The position numbers were made by a program, and so were the translations under genes. Of a stretch of DNA of 64,000 nt, positions 31,832-41,825 are shown piece by piece (position 1 is the stretch's first letter; every line of letters starts with the position of its first letter). This DNA comes from JAAUSY01 sp964526735. Lineage in GTDB: Bacteria; Chloroflexota; Chloroflexia; Chloroflexales; Chloroflexaceae. The stretch lies in the NCBI GenBank assembly GCA_964526735.1, contig CAZGLO010000003.1, positions 1 to 64,000 on the forward strand. The letters run 5' to 3'. Below the pieces are notes generated by a model that saw nothing but the letters and a program-made list of their open reading frames with translations, was not told the DNA's origin and ran no database searches.

Positions 31832-32896
31832 ATGGCTCCGCGAAGACCTACCCAACGGCGGTATCAGGAAACCAGGGAAGAGCAATGGAAGCGTGAAAAG
31901 CGCAAAAAGTATGAGAGCTACCAAACAGGCGAGGTTGAGGGAGTATCCTCCTATCCAGTGACACAAGTGGCGCAGAGAGAGAAAAAACCGTGGTTTGGCG
32001 AAGAACAACGCGCCCTGATTTGGAGGCATCTCCCAACCTTCATCATAAGTGGGGCGATTGGGTTGTTTTTGGGTTGGACTCTCTCTCTTGTTATCATCCG
32101 TTTCTCCGAGATGAGCACAAACTGGGCAGTAGGAACTATCATCATTTCATGCAATGTTAGTGTTGCCATAGCGATGACCATCGGCATTCTCAGCAACAAA
32201 CACGTCGCCTACAGACGAACCATCGAAAATATATTGTGGACATTTTTTATGGTAGTCTTTAGTTGGCTCATTGGGATGATGGCATTCGCAATTTTTCCCT
32301 ACATCTTCTTCGTTATCACGGGCTATAATCCATGGGGTTTTCTGCCATTCGGGCTGGTCAGTGGATTTCTTGGGGCGATTGGTGTTCCAACACTGAGAGC
32401 ATGGATTTTGGAGGTTCCCCCATCTCCCTCCAAAGATGACCCATACAGCAAGACGTACCGTTACTGGAGAAATGGCGGCTTTTGGATGGGGATTTTCCTT
32501 GGTTTCTTGCTCTTTGAGAGTTTTTTTGGCTGTGTTGCCGGAGCGTTCATTTTCCGTATTCTTGGTTCTGTTATAAGTTTCTTTACCCTGAAGTATAATC
32601 CACCCGATCCTCAGACTATCCCCCAAGCCGATCCTCAAGCCGATCCTCAAGCCGATCATCACGAACAGATGGAAATACTCGAAGGGATGGTTGTATATGG
32701 GATTTTCTACGATCCTCTCATTATCTTGGGGGCGTGGTTGGGAACGTTGTTTGCATCAAGCCCACTGTTTCCAGAAAACTACATACTCCAAGAAGTTGGA
32801 TTATGTATCGGTGGCGCTGTAGTAGCAGCAACCATTGGTCTTTTCGTTGCTGACTTTATCTACATCAGCATCTATCTTTCCAATCAATCAGAATAA
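31832..32896 (+). CDS. Polytopic membrane protein of unknown function
   Basis: 354 aa. A basic, charged N-terminus (MAPRRPTQRRYQ..., residues 1-65) precedes about seven hydrophobic helices. A soluble loop near residue 260 carries PQAD repeats from a 12-base DNA repeat. AAGGAG lies 7 bases before the ATG, so the start is firm. No family recognised; the glycine-rich helices (GAIGLFLGW, GFLGAIGV, GGAVVAATIG) suggest tightly packed segments as in small transporters or ABC-2-like proteins. It is followed 13 bases later by a 45-residue membrane peptide. Confidence 0.75.
   Translation: MAPRRPTQRRYQETREEQWKREKRKKYESYQTGEVEGVSSYPVTQVAQREKKPWFGEEQRALIWRHLPTFIISGAIGLFLGWTLSLVIIRFSEMSTNWAVGTIIISCNVSVAIAMTIGILSNKHVAYRRTIENILWTFFMVVFSWLIGMMAFAIFPYIFFVITGYNPWGFLPFGLVSGFLGAIGVPTLRAWILEVPPSPSKDDPYSKTYRYWRNGGFWMGIFLGFLLFESFFGCVAGAFIFRILGSVISFFTLKYNPPDPQTIPQADPQADPQADHHEQMEILEGMVVYGIFYDPLIILGAWLGTLFASSPLFPENYILQEVGLCIGGAVVAATIGLFVADFIYISIYLSNQSE
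32623..32660. repeat. 12-base in-frame tandem repeat
   Basis: CAAGCCGATCCT-type units, three copies, encoding PQADPQADPQAD in the polytopic membrane protein. Confidence 0.9.
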
Positions 32897-32909
32897 AGGA
32901 GATCACCTT

Positions 32910-33047
32910 ATGTACCACCCTCACTCTCCCCCGCCGCCCGGCCACGACCCTTCCAACCGCCGTCTTTCCAAGCAGGGGGTGGTTATCATCGTCATGATTA
33001 TTATCGGCTTTAGCGTTGGGTTTGTGATTGGGTTTTGGGCATATTGA
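32910..33047 (+). CDS. 45-residue single-pass membrane peptide
   Basis: The start ATG at 32910 has a near-consensus ribosome binding site (AAAGGAGATCACC) 5-6 bases upstream, which makes this short frame credible. It has a hydrophilic His/Pro-rich head of 20 residues, then a transmembrane helix (VVIIVMIIIGFSVGFVIGF) ending AY. It lies 13 bases after the polytopic membrane protein and is probably a small subunit or regulator of it. Function unknown. Confidence 0.7.
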   Translation: MYHPHSPPPPGHDPSNRRLSKQGVVIIVMIIIGFSVGFVIGFWAY

Positions 33048-33053
33048 AGGTGA

Positions 33054-33104
33054 AGAGGGAGAGCGCGGCCCTCCGTTGGACACCCCCTCCTCTCCCTCTC
33101 GCTT
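33054..33104. terminator. Candidate terminator between convergent genes
   Basis: A 10-bp stem (AGAGGGAGAG with CTCTCCCTCT), a 26-base loop, then CGCTTTTC. It follows the small membrane peptide and faces the manA end. Confidence 0.45.
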
Positions 33105-33109
33105 TTCTT

Positions 33110-34198
33110 CTACACCTCAAAAAGGACACGGGCAATGCGGTCGTCGGAGAACCCCTTCGCCTTGAGCGGCGCACGGATATCGTCTTCAACATCGGGGATA
33201 AAGGCCCGCAGGAGGCAGGTAGATGGCTGTGGGATGAGGGTATGCGCACCAAGAGCCGCAGGCACAATCACCGTATCTCCCGCCGTGAGGGGGAGGATTT
33301 CTCCGGCCCACGACAGCACGACATCGCCCTTAATGACGGTGTAAAGCTCCATGGTCTCCGGTCTTGTTGAGCATGGCTTCGGCTGCACAAAATGCCACCG
33401 TTCGAGGGTGAAGTGGCGGCAGGCAAAGAGCAGAACGCGGGTGTTGGCAGAAGAACAATCAGCGCTCTCGCCCTCCAATATTATCGGCTCTGTCTTGGGA
33501 GTGGGAGCGGGGGCATAATTAAGCACATCCAGCGCTTGCTCAAGGTGCAGATCGCGTTGTGTGCCCGTTGAGGGGTCGCGTCTGCCATAGTCGTAGACGC
33601 GGTAGGTAATATCCGACTTCTGCTGTATCTCAAAGAGCAGCAAGCCTTCATTGATCGCATGCAGGGTTCCCGGCGGTGTGAAGATGGCATCTCCCTGCTC
33701 CACCGAAATATGGCGGACAAGCGGCTCAAGCGAGTTTGTGCGGACGGCCTGTGCAAACGCATCGCGGCCCATTTCCTCCCGCAGCCCATGGATGACATTG
33801 GCTCCCGGCTGCGCATCGAGAATATACCACGCTTCCGTTTTTCCATAGAACCCCGTATGTGCTTCGTGCTCGTGGGCATACACGTCATCTGGGTGTACTT
33901 GTATTGAGAGGCGGTCGTTGGCGTCGATAAACTTGACCAACAGTGGGAAATCAGGGCCATACCGCGCAATCGCCCGTGTCCCCACCAACTCTGCCCCGCA
34001 ATGATCTGCAGCTTCCGCAAGGCTCTGGCCTGCCAACCTCCCATTGCGGATGGGGTTGGTCTCATAGACTTCCCATGTCTCCCCGATTGGCGAGTCGCTT
34101 GGTGGCAGGTCGAGCCACTGCAAGATGCGTTGCCCCCCCCACATACGGTAGACATATTTTCGTTCGACAAGAAGCGGATAGCGTGCTGGACATGACAT
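33110..34198 (-). CDS. manA: Mannose-6-phosphate isomerase, type I-like
   Basis: 362 aa. It interconverts fructose-6-phosphate and mannose-6-phosphate, feeding GDP-mannose for surface glycans. Visible: WGGQRILQWL, GETWEVYE, FPLLVKFIDANDRLSIQVHPDD (zinc ligands Gln and His), GKTEAWYIL (Glu), GTLHAINEG (His) and the YRVYDYGRRD block. The C-terminal cupin half is weaker. AAGGA lies 7 bases before the ATG. Divergent from the first histidine kinase. It may supply precursors for the polysaccharide genes at 54-60 kb. Confidence 0.92.
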   Translation of the reverse strand: MSCPARYPLLVERKYVYRMWGGQRILQWLDLPPSDSPIGETWEVYETNPIRNGRLAGQSLAEAADHCGAELVGTRAIARYGPDFPLLVKFIDANDRLSIQVHPDDVYAHEHEAHTGFYGKTEAWYILDAQPGANVIHGLREEMGRDAFAQAVRTNSLEPLVRHISVEQGDAIFTPPGTLHAINEGLLLFEIQQKSDITYRVYDYGRRDPSTGTQRDLHLEQALDVLNYAPAPTPKTEPIILEGESADCSSANTRVLLFACRHFTLERWHFVQPKPCSTRPETMELYTVIKGDVVLSWAGEILPLTAGDTVIVPAALGAHTLIPQPSTCLLRAFIPDVEDDIRAPLKAKGFSDDRIARVLFEV

Positions 34199-34296
34199 GC
34201 AATATTCCTTTTAATCTATAGAGAACCACAATGGGTGTGTGTATATAGTGTGCCGTGGCCAGTGACAGGGCAGTAACAGAAGTACAGGTAATGGTA

Positions 34297-34313
34297 TTAT
34301 TCTGGGAGAATAA
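34297..34313. promoter_or_regulatory. Inverted repeat upstream of the first histidine kinase
   Basis: TTATTCT-GGG-AGAATAA, 7-base arms, about 20 bases before the candidate -35 of the histidine kinase gene and between divergent genes. Operator-like. Confidence 0.35.
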
Positions 34314-34331
34314 AAAAATCTGAGATAGGTT

Positions 34332-34360
34332 TTGCCTCCCATGATACATAATTATAATAT
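34332..34360 (+). promoter_or_regulatory. Candidate promoter of the histidine kinase pair
   Basis: TTGCCT, a 17-base spacer, TAATAT (a TATAAT overlaps at 15-base spacing). About 58 bases before the start at 34418. Confidence 0.4.
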
Positions 34361-34417
34361 GAAAACCATGTATCGCCTTTATTAGAGATACTTTGCCCCA
34401 CGCAGATGGAGTTGCTC

Positions 34418-37400
34418 ATGGAAAGCGTATCCGAAAAATCATCAACAGTGCTCATCATTGATAGCGACCCCGCTCAAGCCGCCCACATCAAAACCCTTGT
34501 TGAGGAACACGGCTATCGTGCCGTGCTTGCGGTCGATGCCGCCACCGGGTGGTATATCGCACACACGTACAATCCGGCTGTCATTTTGATAGATGTCGTT
34601 TTGGCAGATGGTGACGGGATAAAATGGTGCCATGCGCTGACACACAATACTCCAACACAGACAATCCCCGTGATATGTATGAGTGTCCCAGAGCCAGAAC
34701 GACCGTACCGCATTCGCGCGGCGTTTGAGGCTGGCGCTGCCGATTATATCACGAAACCCCCGCATCGTGAAGAGCTTCTTGCGCGCATTGAGCATCATAT
34801 TGGGCTATCTGGTATATCCTCTTCCCCCTCCCCTCAGACAATGCAATGCTACCACCACCTGATTTTTCAGGAGATCTTGGAAAACACCCCGTCGGCGATC
34901 TATGTCAAAGATACGAAGGGGCGGTTTGTTTTGGTGAATAAACGCGCCGCGGCCAATTTTCACCTGACGGTTGAGGAGATGATCGGCAAGACCGAACACG
35001 ACCTCTTCCCCCCCCCGCCCGCCAATCAAGAGCAGCAAGACCAACAAACGCAGCAGTGGCAGCAGGAGCATCGCGAGCAGCTACACAATCGCTACCTCTC
35101 GTACCAGCACGTCATTGCAACCCAAACCCCCGTCGAGTTGGAGTGGCGTATCACGCTTGATGACGGCGTGCATACCTTCCTTACCAACAAATTCCCGCTC
35201 TACCACAGTGATGGCTCGCTCTACGGCATTGGGGTGATTGCCACAGACATTACCGAGCGCAAACAGCTCTCCGAAACCCTTCGGCGCAAAGAAAACCTGC
35301 TGCGGGAAGTTAATGCGACGTTGGAGCAGCGGGTGCAAGAGAGTACCAACGCACTTCGCAAGAGCCAGTCTTTGCTCCAAGGGTTTATTTCCCACGTTCC
35401 GGCGGTTGTCTTTGCGTTAGATGCCGAAGGACGCTATGTGATTATCAACCACTACGGCGCGTCAGTCTACCAATGTACGCCCGAAGAGCTTGAGGGACAG
35501 CATTTTTTGACGGGCGTTCCCTCTCATATCGCCGAACAGTGGCAAACCGCGACGGATGAAATATTTCGCACCAAACAGGTACACGAAACCGAAGAAGAAG
35601 TCATGTTCCCCGATGGAGCACACACATTTTTGACGATTCGCTTCCCTTTGTTTGATGAGCATGGCGATGTCATAGCGATTGGCGGTATCGCCACCGATAT
35701 CACCCATCAAAAGAGCATTGAAGAAACCTTGCGCCATTCGCGTGATGAGTTTGAATTTATCTTCAACGGTGTGGCAGATGGTATTCACGTGACCGATAGT
35801 GATGGCGTGCTCTTCTACGCCAACCAAGCCGCCGCATCGAGTGCCCACTTCGACAGCGTGCAAGAGTACATCGAAGCACAAGACAAAATTCGGCAGTTGC
35901 TAGACGAAGAATATGAGATTTTTAACGACATGGGCACGCTCATCTCCCAAGACGACCTGCCCTACAACCGCGCCCTACGAGGAGAAGCTCCCTCGCCACT
36001 CCTGATACACTTTTCCCCCCACCACCACTCCAAGCGCGAACGGTGGTTTATTCTCAAATCGACGCCAATCTTCAGTGATGAGGGAGTAGTCAACTTTGTG
36101 GTCACGATTGTGAACGATGTGACCGAATATAAGTTTCTTGAGCGGTCGCTGCGCGAAAGCGAAGAACGCTTCCGCCGCCTCTTTGAGCTATCGCCGCTCG
36201 GCATGGTGATGGTTTCGCTTGATTACCGCTTTTTGCGGGTGAATGACGCCGCCTGTGCGATGTGGGGCTACTCGCGGGAAGAATTGATGGGCATGAGCTT
36301 TGTCGATATCACCTACCCGGATGATGCTGATGAAGATGTGCAACTTGCACAGGATCTCTTGGCGGGTAAACTGACCCACTACGCGATTGACAAGCGGTAT
36401 GTGCGCAAAAATGGGGAGGTCTTCTGGTCGCGGTTGTCAGTTCGCATGATGCGTGATGAAACCGACACCCCTTTGCATTTTGTGGGGGTGATTGAAGATA
36501 TCACCCACCGCAAGCAGGCCGAAGAACTGCTCCAACACGCCAAAGAAGCCGCCGAGACAGCCAACCAAGCCAAGACGACGTTTTTGGCCAACACCAGCCA
36601 CGAGCTTCGCACCCCGCTCAATGCGATTTTAGGGTTTTCGCAGCTGCTCGAACGCGACTCTTCGCTTTCGTCCGAACACCGCGAAAATATCCGTATTATC
36701 AGCCGCAGCGGCGAACAGCTACTTACGCTCATCAACGATATACTCGAAATGTCACGGATCGAGTCGGGGCGCGTTGAATTGCATGAAGAGCCGTTTGATC
36801 TGCACCAATTTATCGCAGAACTCGTTGATGTGTTTACCTTGCGGGCGGAAAAGAAAGGGCTTTCCTTCCGCGTGAAACAAGCCAAACATTTGCCGACGTA
36901 TGTCTGTGCGGATGAGGGAAAATTGCGTCAAGTTCTCAGCAATCTTATTACCAATGCGATGAAGTTTACCGAGAAAGGACATGTAACGTTTTCAGTTGAC
37001 TGGATGCCTCTCTTGATGAACAACGAGGTGCCGAATATTTCCCAAGAACAGTTTATGCTAACGGTGTTCGTTCAAGATACAGGCGTTGGTATTGCAGAAG
37101 AATACCACTCCACCATCTTCAATGCCTTCTCCCAGGCCATCCCCCACCGCCGCACACACGAGGGGACAGGGCTTGGCTTGTCTATCAGCCAAAAGTTTGT
37201 CCAGATGATGGGGGGGCACATTGCGGTACAAAGCGTGGTGGGGGAAGGGTCTACTTTTTCGTTCACCATTGCCGTGAAGCTGGCCGCCGAAAAGGAATAC
37301 GCTCAACGGGCTCCAGCCCTGCCGCAGGCGAAGATCGTTGCGTCGTCGAACAACCACCAACGCATTTTGGTCGTGGATGACCGATGGGAAAGCCGAACGT

Positions 37401-37999
37401 TGCTGATGAAGATCTTGCGTCCTTTGGGGTTTGAGATGAGAGAAGCCATCAATGGGCAGGAAGCGATTGAGGTGTGGCAGCAGTGGAACCCCGACCTCAT
37501 CTTTATGGACATCAGGATGCCCGTGATGGGTGGCTGCGAAGCAACCCGGCACATCAAATCGACCGAGCAGGGGCGGCAACTACCCATTATTGCATTGACG
37601 GCGAGCGTCTTTGAACAAGATCGGGTGATGATGCTTGAGGTGGGATGCAATGATTTCCTGCGCAAGCCGTTTGAAGAGCAAGATCTGGTACAGATTTTGG
37701 CAACATATTTGGGGATAGAAGTTGCATATGAGGAACCAGAAGCGGTATCATTATCTCCCAACACCACCTCGCCATCAGAAGAAAGCTTACTGGAAGCGCT
37801 TCGCAGGTGTTCGCCCGATCTCATCCGACAGTTGCACCGGGCGGCCCTACTTGGCGAGGGGGAGAAAGTGGCCGATCTTGTTACCATAATGGGCGATGTG
37901 AGCCAATCGCTCTCTGAGCACTTCCTTTCTCTGGCAGAAGAATTTCGGTTTGACCAAATTGTCAATCTTACCGAAGTGGTGCTTCAGGACGGTTCATAG
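34418..37999 (+). CDS. Hybrid sensor histidine kinase (REC-PAS4-HisKA-HATPase-REC)
   Basis: 1193 aa from the ATG at 34418, which has GGAG 5-6 bases before it inside the longer frame from 34406. It begins with a receiver domain (phospho-acceptor Asp59 in ILIDVVLADGDG), then four PAS domains at about 140-700 with coiled-coil linkers, a HisKA domain with His728 (NTSHELRTPLNAI), a HATPase_c with TNAMKFTEKG, DTGVGIAEE and GTGLGLSIS, and a second receiver (Asp1031 in LIFMDIRMP). A helical tail of about 80 residues follows. It has no transmembrane helix, so it senses in the cytoplasm. A second hybrid kinase follows after 33 bases, suggesting one phosphorelay. Confidence 0.93.
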   Translation: MESVSEKSSTVLIIDSDPAQAAHIKTLVEEHGYRAVLAVDAATGWYIAHTYNPAVILIDVVLADGDGIKWCHALTHNTPTQTIPVICMSVPEPERPYRIRAAFEAGAADYITKPPHREELLARIEHHIGLSGISSSPSPQTMQCYHHLIFQEILENTPSAIYVKDTKGRFVLVNKRAAANFHLTVEEMIGKTEHDLFPPPPANQEQQDQQTQQWQQEHREQLHNRYLSYQHVIATQTPVELEWRITLDDGVHTFLTNKFPLYHSDGSLYGIGVIATDITERKQLSETLRRKENLLREVNATLEQRVQESTNALRKSQSLLQGFISHVPAVVFALDAEGRYVIINHYGASVYQCTPEELEGQHFLTGVPSHIAEQWQTATDEIFRTKQVHETEEEVMFPDGAHTFLTIRFPLFDEHGDVIAIGGIATDITHQKSIEETLRHSRDEFEFIFNGVADGIHVTDSDGVLFYANQAAASSAHFDSVQEYIEAQDKIRQLLDEEYEIFNDMGTLISQDDLPYNRALRGEAPSPLLIHFSPHHHSKRERWFILKSTPIFSDEGVVNFVVTIVNDVTEYKFLERSLRESEERFRRLFELSPLGMVMVSLDYRFLRVNDAACAMWGYSREELMGMSFVDITYPDDADEDVQLAQDLLAGKLTHYAIDKRYVRKNGEVFWSRLSVRMMRDETDTPLHFVGVIEDITHRKQAEELLQHAKEAAETANQAKTTFLANTSHELRTPLNAILGFSQLLERDSSLSSEHRENIRIISRSGEQLLTLINDILEMSRIESGRVELHEEPFDLHQFIAELVDVFTLRAEKKGLSFRVKQAKHLPTYVCADEGKLRQVLSNLITNAMKFTEKGHVTFSVDWMPLLMNNEVPNISQEQFMLTVFVQDTGVGIAEEYHSTIFNAFSQAIPHRRTHEGTGLGLSISQKFVQMMGGHIAVQSVVGEGSTFSFTIAVKLAAEKEYAQRAPALPQAKIVASSNNHQRILVVDDRWESRTLLMKILRPLGFEMREAINGQEAIEVWQQWNPDLIFMDIRMPVMGGCEATRHIKSTEQGRQLPIIALTASVFEQDRVMMLEVGCNDFLRKPFEEQDLVQILATYLGIEVAYEEPEAVSLSPNTTSPSEESLLEALRRCSPDLIRQLHRAALLGEGEKVADLVTIMGDVSQSLSEHFLSLAEEFRFDQIVNLTEVVLQDGS

Positions 38000-38032
38000 A
38001 ACCTTCAACCCTATTAAGTCACCCTTGACTTC

Positions 38033-41000
38033 ATGCCCGTCGGGGAAGAACGGAATTTGTTTATGACAGAGAAACGAAAAACAACAAATCAACCAACGAA
38101 GGGCAATATCCTCATCGTTGATGATGCTCTTGCCAACCTACGCCTCCTCTCGCGGCTGTTGAGCGAACACGGGTTTCATCCCCGCACTGTGACGAGTGGC
38201 AAGGCGGCCCTCGAGTCTATTGGGGTAGAGATGCCGGATCTTATCCTCCTTGACATCAATATGCCAGAGATGAATGGCTACGAGCTGTGCGAGCAACTGA
38301 AAGCGAACGAACGCTACGCAGAGATCCCTATTATCTTTGTCAGTGCGATGAATGACGTGATAGACAAGGTCAAGGCATTCTCATCCGGGGGCAATGACTA
38401 TGTGAGCAAGCCGTTTCAGGTGCAAGAGCTGCTCGTGCGCATCGAAAACCAGCTCGTCATCCACCAAACCAAAAACGCCCTGCGCCGCAATGAAATCGCC
38501 CTGCAGCAGGCCAACTCGACATTGGAGCAGCGGGTGCAAGCGCGCACGATGGAGCTGCTCAAGGCCAACCGCGCCTACCGAACGCTCAGCGACTGCAATC
38601 AAGCCGTCGCCCGCGCCACCGACGAAGCCCAGCTTTTAGCAGATATCTGCCGCATCATCGTCGATACTGGCGGCTATCGGTTGGCGTGGATCGGGATGGC
38701 GATGGACGATGAAGAAAAGACGGTGTGTCCCGTCGCCAAGGATGGCTACGACCACGACTACCTTGATACCGTACGTATCTCGTGGGAGGACAACCCGCGC
38801 GGCCGCGGCCCAACGGGGCAATCTATCCGCACGGCGGTTCCACACGTCATCCGCTCTGTTGATACCGACCCCAACTTCAGCCCGTGGCGGGAAGAAGCCC
38901 GTAAACGCGGCTATGCATCGTGTGTTGGTCTCCCGCTGCGCGACTCTGATAATTGCGCATTTGCCGCACTGACGATCTATTCGCTTGAACCCGATGCCTT
39001 TGACGAAGCAGAAATCGACCTACTGGTCAGCCTTGCCGACAACGTTGCCTATGGCATCATCGCCCTGCGCACCGAAGCAGAACGCAAACGCACCGAACAC
39101 GCGTTGCGGGAGAGCGAGGCCGAGCTGCAAAAAATGAATGAGCAGCTTGAGCAGCGGGTACACGAGCGAACGCAGGAGTTGCGCGAAAGCCAAGCCCTTT
39201 TAGAAGGGATCCTCAGCAATATTCCGGCGGTGGTGTATGTCAAGGATATTGAAGGATGCTTCCTGATGGTCAATACCTATGGGGCCAATCAGCAACACCG
39301 CACGCGGGAGGAGTTTGTGGGCAAACAGTCAAGCGATTTTTTCCCGCCGCACCTCGCCGAAATCCACCGCGAGGATGAGCGAAAAGTGATTGAGACGAGA
39401 CAGCCGGTCGAGCGCGAGTCTTTCCTTGAGATTGACGGTGCCATACACACCTTCTATGCCATCCGCTTCCCCATTTTTGATGATACCGGACACCTCTACG
39501 CTATCGGGAATGTCTCAACCGATATCACCGAGCGCAAGCAGATGGAAGAAGCCTTTGCGCAGGCCCGCGACGCCGCCGAAGCCGCCACTCGTGCCAAGTC
39601 AGAGTTCTTGGCCAACATGAGCCACGAAATCCGTACCCCCATGAATGCCGTGATTGGGATGACCAACCTCCTCCTTGATACCGACCTCTCCACTGAGCAG
39701 CAAGACTATGTGCAGACGATCCGCACCAGCGGAAATGCGCTCCTGACCATCATCAACGATATCTTAGACTTCTCCAAGATTGAGGCGGGTCGCTTGGAGA
39801 TTGAGTGCTACCCCTTCAACCTGCGCAATTGTGTCGAAGACGCCATGGAATTGTTGGCTTCCAAGGCGGCTGAAAAAGGCATAGAACTCGCCTATATCTT
39901 TCAGAACAGCACGCCGGAAGATATCATCGGCGATGTGACCAGAGTACGGCAAATCATCGTCAACCTGCTGAGCAATGCGGTGAAGTTTACCGAGATGGGC
40001 GATGTGGTCTTGACGATGTGGAGCGACTGGCGCGGCGAAGCGCCCCATACCCCCGTGAAAATCTCGATGAGCGTGCGCGATACGGGGATTGGCATTGCGC
40101 CCGACCGCCTCGACCGGCTCTTCAAGTCGTTCAGCCAGGTTGATACCTCGACCACGCGGCAGTATGGGGGGACAGGCCTCGGCTTGGCGATTAGCAAGTG
40201 TTTGGCGGAGATGATGAATGGGACGATTTGGGTAGAGAGCGAGGAGGGGACAGGCTCAACGTTCTATGTTACCTTCATGGCAGAAATCGCCCCGCAATGC
40301 GCTTATTCCTTCCGCAAGCAAAACCACCATCATCTGAAGGGCAAGCGTATCCTGATTGCAGAAGACAACATGATCAACCGCCTTGTGCTTGAGCGCTACG
40401 TAACGCAGTGGGGAATGAAGCCACGGGTGGTAGCCACCGCCCAGGAAGCACTGGCATGGGTACGGCGGGGTGAGCCGTTCGACGTGGCGATGCTTGATAT
40501 CAATCTGCCGGACATGGATGGGCTGGCGGTGGTGGAGGAGATCGTTCAATTGCGCGGGAAAGACCAGCACTATCCTCTTTTGCTGTGGACATCGATTGCT
40601 ATGCGCAGCGAAGCTGTCCGCCAGCAAAAACAACGAGCAGACCTCATTACTGCGTTTCTCATCAAGCCAATCCGGCCGGGGGTCTTCTACGACACCTTGT
40701 CATCGCTCTTCCAGAAGCATCAGGTCAATGACGATCGAGAGATCTCTTACTTCGGGATCATGAACGAATATCTTGCGAGAGAGCACCCTTTGCGCATCCT
40801 GCTGGTAGAGGATAATGTCGTCAACCAAAAGGTCGCATTGCGGACGTTGGAGAAGATGGGGTACCGCGCCGATGTGGCCGCCAATGGGCTTGAAGTGCTT
40901 GACATATTGCATCATCATAGCTACGACCTCATCTTAATGGACGTGCAGATGCCTATAATGGATGGTATGGAGGCCACCCGCCACATCCGCGCCTCGTGGC

Positions 41001-41722
41001 CCGCCAACCAACAACCATGGATTATCGCCATGACTGCACATGCGATGGAGAGCGACCGGCAATGGTGTTTGTCGTCGGGGATGGATGACCACATTGGCAA
41101 GCCGGTGAAGGTAGAGGAGCTTGTGGAGAAGCTCTTGATGGTCTCCAACCACCGCCGTGCGGCGGGGCAAGCACTTCTCCACATCCCTACGCCGCCGGTC
41201 GCAGAACAAAACCATTTTGACAATCACCCACAACAGCACGTTCCCCCAGATCATGCTCCTCCAACAGTGCCCCCTCCACCAAATAAAGTGGGCGAGAGAG
41301 AGGTGGCGGGAAAAGCAGGAACAGAAGCAGGAACAGAAGCAGGAACAGAAGCAGGAACAAAAGATGAGATCAGTGCTTCGCCGCCGTCGTTCGATGAGGA
41401 GGCATATCAGCAATTTCTCGCGATGATGGGCGATGCGGCCTCAGCCTTGATCGCCATCTTCTTGGAGGACGTGCCCAAGAACATCGAGGCCATTCAGGAG
41501 GGCTACCGTCGGGAGGATGTTCCCACCGTCACCCGGGCGGCCCACTCGATCAAGTCGAGCAGCGCCCAAGTTGGGGCCATGGGCTTCTCTTCCCTCTGCA
41601 AAGACATCGAGATGGTGGGGCATAATGGGACGTTGGAAGGCGTTGGTGGTCTCATTGAGCAGCTCGAAAGCGAGTATGAGCGCGTGCAGGCGTGGCTTGT
41701 CGAGCACGAACGGCAGCAATGA
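38033..41722 (+). CDS. Hybrid sensor histidine kinase (REC-GAF-PAS-HisKA-HATPase-REC-REC-HPt)
   Basis: 1229 aa from 38033, or 1219 from the ATG at 38063. An N-terminal receiver (LILLDINMPEMNG) is followed by a coiled coil, a GAF domain (about 190-340), one PAS domain, HisKA with its His in NMSHEIRTPMNAV, and HATPase_c (SNAVKFTEMG, DTGIGIAPD, GTGLGLAIS). Two receivers follow (AMLDINLPDMDG and LILMDVQMPIMDG), then a low-complexity AGTE linker and a C-terminal HPt domain with its His in AAHSIKSSSAQVG. It is soluble. The HPt domain could accept phosphate from its own receiver or from the preceding kinase. No dedicated response regulator is nearby. Confidence 0.93.
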   Translation: MPVGEERNLFMTEKRKTTNQPTKGNILIVDDALANLRLLSRLLSEHGFHPRTVTSGKAALESIGVEMPDLILLDINMPEMNGYELCEQLKANERYAEIPIIFVSAMNDVIDKVKAFSSGGNDYVSKPFQVQELLVRIENQLVIHQTKNALRRNEIALQQANSTLEQRVQARTMELLKANRAYRTLSDCNQAVARATDEAQLLADICRIIVDTGGYRLAWIGMAMDDEEKTVCPVAKDGYDHDYLDTVRISWEDNPRGRGPTGQSIRTAVPHVIRSVDTDPNFSPWREEARKRGYASCVGLPLRDSDNCAFAALTIYSLEPDAFDEAEIDLLVSLADNVAYGIIALRTEAERKRTEHALRESEAELQKMNEQLEQRVHERTQELRESQALLEGILSNIPAVVYVKDIEGCFLMVNTYGANQQHRTREEFVGKQSSDFFPPHLAEIHREDERKVIETRQPVERESFLEIDGAIHTFYAIRFPIFDDTGHLYAIGNVSTDITERKQMEEAFAQARDAAEAATRAKSEFLANMSHEIRTPMNAVIGMTNLLLDTDLSTEQQDYVQTIRTSGNALLTIINDILDFSKIEAGRLEIECYPFNLRNCVEDAMELLASKAAEKGIELAYIFQNSTPEDIIGDVTRVRQIIVNLLSNAVKFTEMGDVVLTMWSDWRGEAPHTPVKISMSVRDTGIGIAPDRLDRLFKSFSQVDTSTTRQYGGTGLGLAISKCLAEMMNGTIWVESEEGTGSTFYVTFMAEIAPQCAYSFRKQNHHHLKGKRILIAEDNMINRLVLERYVTQWGMKPRVVATAQEALAWVRRGEPFDVAMLDINLPDMDGLAVVEEIVQLRGKDQHYPLLLWTSIAMRSEAVRQQKQRADLITAFLIKPIRPGVFYDTLSSLFQKHQVNDDREISYFGIMNEYLAREHPLRILLVEDNVVNQKVALRTLEKMGYRADVAANGLEVLDILHHHSYDLILMDVQMPIMDGMEATRHIRASWPANQQPWIIAMTAHAMESDRQWCLSSGMDDHIGKPVKVEELVEKLLMVSNHRRAAGQALLHIPTPPVAEQNHFDNHPQQHVPPDHAPPTVPPPPNKVGEREVAGKAGTEAGTEAGTEAGTKDEISASPPSFDEEAYQQFLAMMGDAASALIAIFLEDVPKNIEAIQEGYRREDVPTVTRAAHSIKSSSAQVGAMGFSSLCKDIEMVGHNGTLEGVGGLIEQLESEYERVQAWLVEHERQQ
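41315..41361. repeat. 12-base in-frame tandem repeat
   Basis: GCAGGAACAGAA repeated four times, encoding AGTE repeats before the HPt domain of the second histidine kinase. Confidence 0.92.
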
Positions 41723-41753
41723 ATACGGGCCGCACCTTTATCGACGATCCCCA

Positions 41754-41762
41754 TGCTATAAT
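41754..41762 (+). promoter_or_regulatory. Extended -10 element, comEA promoter
   Basis: TGCTATAAT, about 64 bases before the comEA ATG. No good -35 hexamer. Confidence 0.5.
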
Positions 41763-41825
41763 GCAAGAGGAACGACAAACAGACGTAAAGGGTTTGATAC
41801 CATTGAGATAGGTGGGAAGAGAACG

